Source: Reclinomonas americana ATCC 50394
Taxonomy: Eukaryota; Jakobida; Jakobea; Jakobida
NCBI GenBank assembly: GCA_048213135.1
Contig: PS015036.1
Coordinates: forward strand, 1 to 45,865
Direction of reading: 5' to 3'
Length of the DNA stretch: 45,865 nucleotides
The position numbers and the translations under genes were made by a program. The notes under the pieces are model-generated. The model had not been told where the DNA came from. It did no database searches and saw only the letters and a program-made list of their open reading frames with translations. Positions 23,025-33,772 of the stretch are shown here, one piece after another; within the stretch, counting starts at the first letter, position 1, and every line of letters begins with the position of its first letter.

Positions 23025-24092
23025 TCACTCCACGCTGCGTCGATACGCAACGGCTGCTGCTTCCTCGACAATGAAGCAACGCAACACCAGCTCTGGCAGG
23101 CACCGCGAATCTGCCTCGTCTGCTACTTGCTGCACGGCTAGCATTGCCTGACGCGCTGCCACGAGTTCCTGTTGTGCGAGACCGAGTGGTGTGGACCACA
23201 CTCGTATGGCGTTGTCCTCACCGCCACTGACAATGTGCTGGCCGTCGCGAGAGACGGCAACGCACATTACTCCATCACTGTGCCCCTCCAATCGTTGCAC
23301 TTCGGCGCCGCTTGCAATGGACCACACTCGCACCGTGCTATCCCAGCTCCCACTCACGATCGCGACGTGCTGACCATCGGGAGTGACGGCAACAGAGCGC
23401 ACCCCAGAAGTGTGACCCTCCAACTGCCGCACCTGCTTGCCAGTCGACATGGACCACACTCGTACAGTGTCGTCACTGCTGCCGCTGATAAAGTGCTGAC
23501 CGTCGGGAGTGAAGGCGACCGACCACAAGTAGCCGTAGTGACTCGCCCGTCGCACGCACTTGCCTGTTGCAAGCACCTGCACGTGCACCATGTTGTTCGC
23601 CGTGCCACTCACGATGTGCTGGCCATCGGGGGAGATGGCGACAGAGAGCACACTGTCGACGCGTCCCTCCAGTTGCCGCTCCTGCACGCCGCCACTCGTC
23701 TCCAGTGACCACACTCGCACGGTCTTGTCCCAGCTCCCACTCACAACGTGTCGACCATCGGGAGTCACAGCGACCGACGACACCATGGCAGTGTGACCCT
23801 CCAGTTGCAGCTCCTGCTCTCCACTCGCCAGTGACCACACCCGCACACTCATGTCCTTGCCGCCACTCATAATGTGCTCACCATTGGGGGTGACAGCGAC
23901 AGATGACACCACTCCCGTGTGACCCTCCAGTTGTCGCACTTGTTCTCCACTGGCAAGATGCCACACTCGCACTGTTGCATCGTGACTCCCGCTGATGATG
24001 TGCTCACCGTTGGGAGTGACAGCCACGCACGTCACAGTGTCAGTGTGCCCGACAAGGTGCTGCGAGGCAAGGAAGGGGGGAGGGAGTGACAT
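23025..24092 (-). CDS. Seven-repeat WD40 protein
   Basis: A single-exon 355-aa protein forming one predicted seven-bladed propeller. Repeats of about 42 residues follow the pattern LEGHT..V.SVAVTPDGQHIVSGS.D.TVRVWS; blade 4 is the most divergent (VHVQVLATGK). The C-terminal tail is helical and acidic (LVAARQAMLAVQQVADEADS). The start MSLPPPFLASQHLVGHT is the first Met before blade 1. The frame stays open upstream as far as the N-gap at 24228, so an earlier start or upstream exon is possible. Its repeats are of the same subtype as the 14 WD40 repeats of the STAND gene about 1.5 kb away, so it may be a paralogous fragment or a partner that broke away. Prx5 begins 70 bp downstream on the same strand. 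Confidence 0.8.
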   Translation of the reverse strand: MSLPPPFLASQHLVGHTDTVTCVAVTPNGEHIISGSHDATVRVWHLASGEQVRQLEGHTGVVSSVAVTPNGEHIMSGGKDMSVRVWSLASGEQELQLEGHTAMVSSVAVTPDGRHVVSGSWDKTVRVWSLETSGGVQERQLEGRVDSVLSVAISPDGQHIVSGTANNMVHVQVLATGKCVRRASHYGYLWSVAFTPDGQHFISGSSDDTVRVWSMSTGKQVRQLEGHTSGVRSVAVTPDGQHVAIVSGSWDSTVRVWSIASGAEVQRLEGHSDGVMCVAVSRDGQHIVSGGEDNAIRVWSTPLGLAQQELVAARQAMLAVQQVADEADSRCLPELVLRCFIVEEAAAVAYRRSVE

Positions 24093-24227
24093 GATTGCGG
24101 AAGGAAAGGACGCAGCGGACGAGGAAGGAAGCAGTGTGGGACTTTGATGCTTCGACTTCGTTTGCCAACCACTCTCCCTTTGGCCTCGTCGGAACTTGTA
24201 TGAAGGACTTTGGCGTGCCTTTACATG

Positions 24228-24374
24228 NNNNNNNNNNNNNNNNNNNNNNNNNNNNNNNNNNNNNNNNNNNNNNNNNNNNNNNNNNNNNNNNNNNNNNNNN
24301 NNNNNNNNNNNNNNNNNNNNNNNNNNNNNNNNNNNNNNNNNNNNNNNNNNNNNNNNNNNNNNNNNNNNNNNNNN
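24228..24374. other. Assembly gap (147 N)
   Basis: Run of N between the WD40 gene and the partial gene to its right. It hides the 3' end of the latter. Confidence 0.95.
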
Positions 24375-25380
24375 GCCGCTCCATCTCATGCACGCGACGA
24401 CGCGCCTCCACACGCCGCGCCAGCACCAGCTTCTCGTACTCCACACGCGCCGTCTCCAGCTTCTCGGCCTCCTCACCCTGCTTCTTGCGCACCTCGGCGG
24501 CCAGCACACACTGGCACACGCAGCAGCACGGAGCGAGCACGGTCAACAGCAGATTGGCAAAGAAGCGCGTCGGTTGCTCCCAGCAGCCGCGCAGGCAGAA
24601 CCCGTAGCAGGCCCACTGTTGTGTGGCACAGGAGTGTGAGAACATGGGGAAAAGCAATATGGGAAGGGCATGCATGGTACTCACATCGCGCAGATACGGC
24701 ACTTCAGGGGCCTCGAACGGCGGCAAACCGAGTGCGTCGTTAGGCACACCCTCAATGCTCGCCGACAGATCGGCGTCCATCTCCACCGAGGCCACCGACA
24801 GCATCGATCCGCGTCGTGCAAACGTCGGACTGTACGCCGCATGCTGCAGATACGCGTCGGCCACATGCGACAAGCTCGATCGCCGCGCCCTCCGCAACCC
24901 GCCCGACGGAGACCGCTCGGCCGCCGCCGCGGCCGCTGCGTCCACTCGACGTCGCGACTGCGGCGACATCATGGCGGCATGAGTCGGCGACTGCAAGCGA
25001 TCGCCTCCTTGTATCCGCTGTGGGTCCTCATCGCCCCAGTACGACGCCGACTCGTAGTGTCGTCGACCTCCTTGTTGGCGTCGGTGATGCGGGTGGAGGC
25101 GCGGTTGTGGCGAGTCGGGCAGTGGATGCGGTTGTTGTTGTTGTTGGTGCTGGTGATGGCGATGGGCAGGCGAGGGGTGCTGCTGGTATCGCAGACGCTG
25201 CATGGAGCGTGCGGCGTAGGTGGCCTCCAGGGCGGATGGGGGTGGAGAGGGGGGAGGAGGCGGAGGAGAGGCAGAGTCGACGGCGGCGACTGATGCACCG
25301 GGCAGAGGCTCGCTGACGGGTGGGGCGCTGCCACCGCCACCGTCCATCACCAGGCTGCGTGGACGGTGTTGGCGAAGCAT
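24375..25380 (-). CDS. Low-complexity protein with a Cys-rich hydrophobic segment (3' end in gap)
   Basis: Exons 24685..25380 and 24375..24615 (69-nt intron, phase 0), running into an assembly gap; about 312 aa visible. The N-terminal half is Pro-, Gln/His- and Ser/Arg-rich, with Ala and Gln homopolymers. The second exon opens WACYGFCLRGCWEQP, then FFANLLLTVLAPCCCVCQCV, a hydrophobic Cys cluster that may be membrane-inserted or palmitoylated. A charged helix follows (KKQGEEAEKLETARVEYEKL). The Cys cluster resembles PLAC8 proteins only loosely, and I do not assign it. The start codon is the first ATG of the open frame, 186 bp after the STAND gene's stop. Confidence 0.6.
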
Positions 25381-25565
25381 GATGTGTGGCTTGTCACAGC
25401 TTGTCTCTGTGTGCGTGTGTGTGAGTGCGTATAGTAGGAAAAACTCGGCACGCGTCGGTTATTTTGTAGACAAAGTTCGGTTTTTCGGTTTCCGGGGAAG
25501 CAGGAAAATTAAGGGAACGGTGGCAGGATGCGCATGATTGTTTACAATCAAAGAAGGAAACACTT
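25381..25565. promoter_or_regulatory. Short spacer between two same-strand genes
   Basis: 185 bp holding both the 3' end of the STAND gene and the promoter of the low-complexity gene. No clear motif seen. Confidence 0.35.
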
Positions 25566-28500
25566 CTACACTCCCAAAGCCCCGGTAAAGTCAGGCGAGA
25601 CAGCGCCCAGAATGCGCTCGACAAGCCCGCGAGTGTGACGCCGCATCAGATGGATCGATTTGCCGGACACGCGAGCGGTGTAACCAGCGCCAAACGCGAT
25701 GCGACCAAAGGAAACCACACGATCGATTTCTGGGTCCACCAGATCTGCCTGGTCGTCGAGAGACACTTCTTCACCACTCGCTAGTGTCCATACTCGTAAA
25801 GCGCCATCATTACTCCCACTAACAATGTGCTGGCCATTGGGGGTAACTGCTACAGATTCCACAACACTGAAGCCAGTGTGTCCCTCAAAACGTCGCACTT
25901 CTTCACCATTTGCCACAGACCACATTCGTACTGTCTTGTCCGCGCTCCCACTAATCACATACTGACCATCGGGAGTGACGGCAACACAAAAAACCAGATT
26001 TGTGTGGTCCAGCAATCGCCGCACTTCCTTTCCACTCGCCAATGACCACAGTCGCACAGTCTTGTCTGCACTCCCACTCACAACGTGCTGACCACTGGGA
26101 GTGACGGCAACAGAGAACACTGGCAATGCGTGTCCCGTCAATCGTTGCAACTCTTCTCCACTCGCGAGTGACCACACTCGCACTGTCTTATCGTAGCTGC
26201 CGCTCACAACGTGCTGGCTATCGGGAGTGACAACTACCGACCACACCCACCGAGTGTGTCCCTGCAGCAGTCGAACTGCTTTCCCAGTTGCTAACGACCA
26301 CACGCGCACAGTTCTATCAGCACTTCCACTTACAATGTGCTGCCCATCAGGAGTGACAGCAACAGACCGCACCATGCCAGTGTGTCCTTCCAATCGGCGC
26401 ATCTGCTTTGCACTCATCACAGACCACAGGCGCACCGTATTGTCACGACTTCCGCTCACAATGTGACGACCATTTGGAGAGAATGCAAAGGTACTACCCT
26501 CCAGGCTCCACAGCTCTTCGCCGTTAGCCACAGACCACACTCGCACCGTTCCGTCTACGCCTGCACTCACCACGTGTTGGCAGCTGAGAGAGAGAGCAAC
26601 GGATTGCACTAAACCACTGTGGCCCTCCAACCGTCGCACTTCTTCCTCCCCAACAATCGACCACACTCGCGCTGTGTCGTCACCGCTGCCACTGACAATG
26701 TGCTGGCTGTCAGGCGTGACGGTGACGCAGAATACCTCACCATTGTGTCCCTCCAATCGTCGCAACTCTTTCCAACTGTCCAGTGACCAGACTCGGACTG
26801 TCTTGTCCACGCTACCACTTACTATGTGCTGACCGTCGGGAGTAACGGTGACAGAGGTCACCACATCAGTGTGTCCCTCCAATCGTCGCACTTCATCTCC
26901 ACTCGCCAGAGACCATACGCGTACTGTCTGGTCATCACTCCCACTAACTATGTGCTGACCGTTGGGAGTGACGATGACAGAATGCACTGCATCACTGTGT
27001 CCCTCCAGCCGTCGTACTTCCTCGCCTCTTGTCAGTGACCACACTCGAATCGTCATATCCCAGCTCCCACTCACAATGAACTGACAATCGGGAGACACGC
27101 CTACAGAGTTTACCCTCTCTGTGTGACCCTCCAATATTTTCAATAATTCCCCACTAGATAGTGACCACACTCGCACCGTCATATCCTCACCACCGCTCAC
27201 AATGTGCAATCCATCAGGAGAGACCGCGACACATCGTACAGCATCAACGTGCCCCACTAACTGCTTCACTTCCTCCCCAGTCGTCAGTGACCATATGCGC
27301 ACTGTCCCGTCACCACTCCCGCTTACAATGCACTGGCCATCGGGAGTGATTGCAATGGAGCGCACCCAGAGAGCGTGCCCCACTAACCGCCGCACTTCTT
27401 CTCCACTAGCTGCAGACCACACGCGTACTGTCTTGTCGTTTCCCCCACTCACAGTGTGCTGACCATCGGGAGTGACAGCAACAGACGCAACTCCCCAAGT
27501 ATGTCCCACCATCGGCTTCCTCGGCCACTTCACACCCGTCACATCCGCCCCTCTTAAATCCGCCTCTCTTGCATACGCCATGCGCACATTCACCCCTCGC
27601 AAATCCGCTCCCCTCCACACCGTCCGGTGCATCACCGCATCCCTCAAATCCGCACCCCTCACTCGCACACCCGACAGATCGCGCCCACTGAACGACACTT
27701 GTGCCACACACAACACTGTCGCCGCATTTGCCGCTGCCGTCACTAATCGTTCCTCATCCACCTCTCTTGACAACTCAATCAACTCCCACAATCTCGCTTG
27801 CAATTGCCGAGATCGTCGCACCACCTCGGCCATCTGCTCCACCAACGATGGTCGATCATTCAGTAGTCGCACTGCCAGCACATGCTGTTGCACATCCTGC
27901 ACCGTCAACCTCCTCTCCTCATTCCACGTCTCCCACGCAAACACATGCCGTGCCACACAGTGCTCCAACAACGACAGATGCACGAATCCCCACTGATCCG
28001 TCCCATACCGTCGAACAATCGGACAGCACACTCGCACATGCTGGAATTTGTCGCCAAGGAACTTGTCAAACGGCCCGTCCTCTCGTCGAAAGCCGACTGG
28101 CGCGCCACCGAACTCATCAATGTCTTCTTCGAATGCTCGCTCCTCTGACACAGCACGCACCACATTCCTCTCGTGCATCAACCGCGCCAGTCCCTCACAG
28201 AATGAGAGGCACGTCTTCTCTTTCGGTACGCGCTCTGCATCAAGACGCGTCTGCCTCTCCTGTTCCCTCAAAATCCACTGCCGAATGAATCGGTCAAACA
28301 CATCGCACCGAGTCGGTCGCTGCACTTCGCTTGCCACCAACTGCGGCAACACACGAGCCACCACAGCCAGCAGGAACGGATTCGACACCAGTACATCCAG
28401 TCCATGCACACTCTTCAATGCACGAATGTACTCCGCGGCAGTCGACCATCGCACTTCACAGTCGTCATCGTCACCCTCCACATCCACCAGCCGCTCAAAG

Positions 28501-30377
28501 TACTCCTTAATTTGTCTCTTGCTGAATGGTACAATATATCGCTCTATCAGCTTCTCCATGCACAACTGTCCTCTTGCATCCACCGGTGCAAAGTACCGTC
28601 GATACTGCGCCGCTCCACCCAGTGTCGTCAGTGCGTAATCGCCTCGACAGGTGATTATTACCTTCACATTGCGACACACATCCAGCTGGTTCTTGACAAA
28701 CAGATTCACACCACGATACAACTCATCGTATCCGTCAAGCAACAACAACAGTGGTTCCTCCTTCAACCGTCGCACATCCGCCTCATTGAATCCCAACTCA
28801 GGTGAGAGTCGCTCCAGTGCCTCCTCCAACAGCCGCTCATCGGCATTGCGTAGTGCACCAAGAGGCACACGCACAGGCACTCGTCTGCTCTCTCCCGTCT
28901 GCCACTGTCGCCATGCTCGCTCGGCCAGCACCGACATGGTGGTGGTCTTGCCGGCTCCACTGTTGCCCAAGAGCACCAGCACACGGTGCGTGGTGTTGGA
29001 GTCGGAGAGGAAGGCATCCACCTCCGTCAATAGATCCGTCATCTTGTCCCTCGATGAGACGTCACGCTCAAGTGAGCACCGCAACGGCACATACATCCGC
29101 ATGTCCTTGCGCACACTCTCATCGTGTTGATAGAAGTACAGCGCGCGCACAGCTAATCGATGCAGTCGTTCTTCGAAGGTACTAATGCTAAAGTCGAAGT
29201 GGCGCGCTTGGCGGATTCGTGTTGCATAACAGTCAATCACATCGGCTGGAAGATGCAGCTTGCCAAGGAGGGAGAGGAGTACACCACCGCCATCACTCAG
29301 GTATTGATGCACAGTGATCTCCGTCAGCACGAGGTCCTTGTGAGCCAATGCCTTTCTCACATCATTCAGCTCTTCCACAGCCTTCCGTTCATCAGCATCG
29401 TCAATCAGCAGCAGTTTGCGACTGTCACTCAGAACGAAGCCACCATACAGCATGATGGTGGTTAATGCCGTCGTGTCAAAACCGTCACACGGAGGGTCTG
29501 AAGACGGGTCGGTGTCGAAGGCAGCACGCCAGGCCAACGTAACTGATTGCTTCTCTTTGAAGATTCGCACCTGCCCGGGATGGAGTGGAGCATGTCGGTC
29601 ACGCCATGCCTTCGCGGCCACCGCATGCATGTGCATGCCAGTCGGCATAACGCTGGGCACCCACTTCCACAAATCGCCAGAGTTGATCCGTGGAGACCAC
29701 AGGTCCACTGCCCACGCCCGTGCATCAAAGTCGGGATGATCGCGACTGAACTGCGCCAGCACTCGAACACAGCGCAGACGCACAGCTTCCTCCACCACCT
29801 CGAAGGCCATGTTGATGCGATTGAAATTGACCATGCTGAGTGCACACAGCGCAGTCAGCATAGACTCACACCGAGTGAAGAACGAGAAGAAGAGAGAGAG
29901 AGGATGGCAGTGGCAAGCAAGACAAACCGAGTCACTCGCTCCAAGTTGCTGTGCCGAGACATGAGAGTGAGCTGCATGTTGTGCACAGAGGATGCTTCAC
30001 AAGCACATCCACGTACACACCTTCCACTCTCACTCCCGCTCGGCGGCAGCGCCACGCCAAGTGTCACACGGACGACGAGATGAGTGGATGAGTTGACGCC
30101 GAGTGATTTTAACTTCATCACATTCGCATCCTCCAAATCGAACGGCAACGGCTTCTCCACCCCCACAATCTCCAACTCCCCATCTCCACTCTTCTCACGC
30201 AGCAAGCGAGTGGCCTCGCGCAGCAAGTCCGCCAGAGTGGACATGCCCGCCATGCCCTCCACCACCACCGACAGCGACGAATCATGCGCCGCACTCACAT
30301 GCACAGAGAACTGTGTGTAAGCACAATGGTCAGTGAGCGCACACAGAAAGGAGGGAAAGAGAGAGCCTGCTCACCAT
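25566..30377 (-). CDS. STAND NTPase: beta-grasp-like, HEPN-like, NACHT, pentapeptide repeats, 14 WD40
   Basis: Predicted signal-transducing ATPase, 1520 aa. Exons: 30375..30377, 30021..30310, 25566..29835 (4563 nt, in frame). The first coding exon is the bare ATG. Residues about 5-75 (LSVVVEGMAG, then STHLVVRV) look like a beta-grasp/ubiquitin-like fold, tentatively. LNDVRKALAHKD (R258, H263) fits the RxxxxH core of DZIP3-type HEPN segments. NACHT: Walker A GNSGAGKTTT (388-397), Walker B LLLLLDGYDEL (460-470), then VKVIITCRGDY. Pentapeptide repeats (ADLRDAV, GADLRGVN, ADLRGADV) lie near 820-870. Fourteen WD40 repeats of about 42 residues could form two seven-bladed propellers; repeat 9 is shortened. 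By analogy to NLR and fungal NACHT-WD40 proteins, the propellers would sense a ligand and NACHT would oligomerise. That role is inferred. Confidence 0.9.
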
Positions 30378-31458
30378 TTTTTTGTGGATCTGTCGACTTG
30401 TCAGCTGCAGATTCGGACAATTGCAAGACAACTTCGAATTCATGATCATGTCAGCATGACAGCTGTTGGTTACTGCAACAACAATAACTTTACTAATCCA
30501 AACAGCAACACAGCTGCATGATGATCACCATCTTGCGCGAGCACCAGAAACTCAGACCGCTGGACAACCGTATTATTTCCGATAAATCNNNNNNNNNNNN
30601 NNNNNNNNNNNNNNNNNNNNNNNNNNNNNNNNNNNNNNNNNNNNNNNNNNNNNNNNNNNNNNNNNNNNNNNNNNNNNNNNNNNNNNNNNNNNNNNNNNNN
30701 NNNNNNNNNNNNNNNNNNNNNNNNNNNNNNNNNNNNNNNNNNNNNNNNNNNNNNNNNNNNNNNNNNNNNNNNNNNNNNNNNNNNNNNNNNNNNNNNNNNN
30801 NNNNNNNNNNNNNNNNNNNNNNNNNNNNNNNNNNNNNNNNNNNNNNNNNNNNNNNNNNNNNNNNNNNNNNNNNNNNNNNNNNNNNNNNNNGAACAGTCCC
30901 TTGGCCGCGTCCAGCCATCGGCCTATCATATTTGATGCATCAAGACAGCTGCTATGGCTCTTCACGATTGTGAGGTCGCCTCCGCATCGGCGGATATCAT
31001 CTTCCCGCAATTCGAAACGTGTGTGCCTCACCCACCTTTCGCGTCAATATTGGCCCGCCTTTCATACCCTTCATCCGCACCCATAGAAACGCGCGACGGC
31101 CGAGATACATGTGCACTTCAAGTCGCATCTGACGGTGGCAAGCAGCCACGCGAACGCGCTGCTTGAATGCGGTTAGATTAACGTCGAAATCGAACACATA
31201 TATCCAGTAATTATTATACCCTCCTGCTCACGACAGGCCCTTACCCCGGAACTGCAGTGCCTCTCTCCACGCAACAGCGCCTGCTGTCTCAGTTGTCCAC
31301 CAGCACCTGCAAAGAATGATTTTTTTCACCACTTGCCTATTCGAGTTACCGGACGAAACCGATGTCTGTGCTCTGTTTCGAACCAACTTACTTTTTGCAT
31401 CGAGTGGAGAAGAGGTGGCCAGCACACACACACCAGAGCACTGTCCTATCCAAAGAAG
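30378..31458. other. Divergent intergenic region with a 302-N gap
   Basis: Upstream of both the STAND gene (-) and the secreted-protein gene (+). The gap spans 30589..30890. The visible parts are less GC-rich than neighbouring genes and show no recognisable exon. About 30378-30450 is probably 5'UTR of the STAND transcript. Confidence 0.45.
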
Positions 31459-32522
31459 ATGAGCGTTGCCCGAGTCGCCGTGGTCATGATGGTGCTTGCA
31501 GTGGTGGCCGTGAGTCTGGCAGTGAGCGCGTTGGCCGAAGGTGAGCACTGACACAAAAAGTGACAAGTCTTTGTTTGTTCCTCGTCTGAAGCTGACGAGT
31601 CTCTCTCTCTCTCTCACGCGCACAGACGTCGCACCACACATTGCGGCCGCACGAGCACGCAACGCCGCGGAGCAAAAGGCGGCCGCGCGCGCTGCGGGCG
31701 CCCCGACCAACAATGGCGGCGGTCGTCCTGCTGCACCCTCTGCACCCTTCCCCAACTCGCAGCAGCAGTCGAACAGCAACAAGCAGCAGCAGCAGCAGGC
31801 GAACAACAACAAGCAGCAGCAGCAGCAGCAGAATGGAAAGAGCGCGCCCCCGCCACCACCTCCGGCGCCCTCCAACAAGACTGCCAATCAGCAGGCGGCT
31901 CCTCCGAAGCGCCCCTCGCCACCGCAGATGCCCTCGCNNNNNNNNNNNNNNNNNNNNAGCAGCAGCAACAGCAGCAGCAGCAGCAGGTGCCGGAGCACGT
32001 GCAAGCAGCGCGTGATCGCAACGCCAGCAGACGCAGGCCAAGACGCAGACGCAGCAGTCGCTCTCGCAGCCCCCACGCACCGCTCCGATGCCACCACAGC
32101 AGCAGCAGCAACAGCGCAATGCCGGCGCCGGTGCTGGAGCGGCAGCCGCCAACAAGAACAAGTTTGCCACCCCGCCCAAGAGCAACACTGCTCCTGCGGC
32201 GCCGACTGCGGCCGGCCGTAACCCTGGCGCTGCGGCGGGCAAGAACTCTGCGGCTGCTGCGGCTGCCACTGCGGCCGGCAACAGGGGACCGCGCGCCAAC
32301 AACAATAGCGCGCCGGCTCCAGGACCGGCCAGCAAGCGGCCGGCGATGCCGCAGGCGGCCCCCGCCAACAACAACAATGCCGGCAAGAACGCCGCCGGTG
32401 CGAACAAGGGACCGGCGGGTCGTGGCGCCAACAACGCCGGCCCCGCCTCCCGTGGCGCTGCGCCGAACTCGGCCGCAGCCAAGCTGGCCTCCATCCGGGC
32501 CACCTACAACAATCGCAAGTGA
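31459..32522 (+). CDS. Secreted Gln/Asn/Ala/Pro-rich protein (frameshifted in this assembly)
   Basis: Exon 1 (31459..31540) encodes a classic signal peptide, with VAVVMMVLAVVAVSLAV then a likely cleavage after ALA. A phase-1 intron (31541..31625) leads into exon 2. The mature protein begins near EDVAPHIAAARARNA, then poly-Gln/Asn (31763-31836), a poly-Pro run and a 20-N gap (31938..31957). After the gap a second copy of the motif (EHVQAARDRNA) is read in one frame. The Gln-, Ala- and Asn-rich remainder, ending KLASIRATYNNRK, needs another frame, so a one-base shift falls near 32020-32040. This is probably a sequence error in a repeat, though a short unrecognised intron is possible. No family recognised; a secreted matrix, wall or adhesion protein would fit. 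Confidence 0.7.
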
Positions 32523-33295
32523 TTTCTCTCTCTCTCTCTGTACTCTCTCTCCTTTCTCTTGTTTATCACCATCCCCCCAAACCATCTCCGTTGAGGGTGT
32601 CAGTGTGTGTGCGCGAGAGTGTGANNNNNNNNNNNNNNNNNNNNNNNNNNNNNNNNNNNNNNNNNNNNNNNNNNNNNNNNNNNNNNNNNNNNNNNNNNNN
32701 NNNNNNNNNNNNNNNNNNNNNNNNNNNNNNNNNNNNNNNNNNNNNNNNNNNNNNNNNNNNNNNNNNNNNNNNNNNNNNNNNNNNNNNNNNNNNNNNNNNN
32801 NNNNNNNNNNNNNNNNNNNNNNNNNNNNNNNNNNNNNNNNNNNNNNNNNNNNNNNNNNNNNNNNNNNNNNNNNNNNNNNNNNNNNNNNNNNNNNNNNNNN
32901 NNNNNNNNNNNNNNNNNNNNNNNNNNNNNNNNNNNNNNNNNNNNNNNNNNNNNNNNNNNNNNNNNNNNNNNNNNNNNNNNNNNNNNNNNNNNNNNNNNNN
33001 GCAGAGAAGGGACGGAACCACTGCCAGGGAAGAAGACATCCTGGTGTGGGTTTTTTCCTCCCGTCCCTTTGTGTCTCTCTCACTCTTCTCTCTCGCACAT
33101 CGGAACACCGCAACGTGTGCCGCTTTTTGATCATTGTAAAACAGAATGTTCTTGTCCACCGTGCGCTCAAACAAAAGGCTCTTCTCTTGGCAAAAGACAA
33201 GTTCCAGCAGCATGCAAAACTGATATCGAAGCGTTCGGAAAGGAAAACTCCAGACTCGGCTGTCACTTCCGCAGCTGATGCCACCTCCGCAGCAG
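32523..33295. other. Non-coding region with a 376-N gap
   Basis: A CT-rich 3' flank, an assembly gap (32625..33000), then about 300 bp with no convincing exon. Confidence 0.45.
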
Positions 33296-33677
33296 CTATT
33301 GCATCACCTCACCCACGGCGAGCTCGATGGCTCTGCACGTGACACAGACAACTTCAGGCATGCAAAACTGTGATTCCAATACCGAACGGTCCGGAATGAA
33401 AACAGACTCGAAACTCGGCTTCCGCACATGCGCACCATCACCACCACACCACAGGCACGTGGAGGTGAGCGATATACTGAGAGCCAATTCATTCCTGGCA
33501 GTGTTTCCGACGACCACCTGTGCTGAGCGTTTCGAGAGGAGGATTCCATCAAGTCGCTTCCGGGAAGTGGAGAACGATGGGTTTCCCATCATGCGAAGTG
33601 GCATAGCAAGAAACACATACCGACCCCACACACGTAAGCAGCCTTTTCCTCGGGCCGAAGGACGTGACTGCGAACAT
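33296..33677 (-). CDS. Possible 3'-terminal exon (unassigned)
   Basis: An open minus-strand stretch with coding-like composition (GRYVFLAMPLRMMGNPSFST; CMPEVVCVTCRAIELAVGEV), preceded by a plausible acceptor (TGTTCGCAG). It may be the real C-terminus of the MGCGAS gene just upstream, joined by an intron that skips the stop at 33773. A phase-compatible donor exists (GTGCGC after the codons for AYNADSS) if an alternative acceptor is used. It could also be a separate gene. No domain recognised. Confidence 0.35.
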
Positions 33678-33772
33678 TTACAGCATTTGGCAAGAGAGAT
33701 GGTCAAGACAGGTCACCGTACGCGTCGCCGCCCAGCGCTAGCCGTCGGCATCGATCGCGAAGGAGATCGTCC

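Noticed and set aside
24375-24615. Cys-rich CCCVCQC segment as a PLAC8 domain
   Set aside because: Spacing and flanking residues do not match the family; too short and interrupted by a gap.
25780-27520. Regular repeats with a period near 126 nt, considered as a CRISPR-like or satellite array
   Set aside because: They are in-frame WD40 codons inside a long protein, with no short palindromic repeat or unique spacers.
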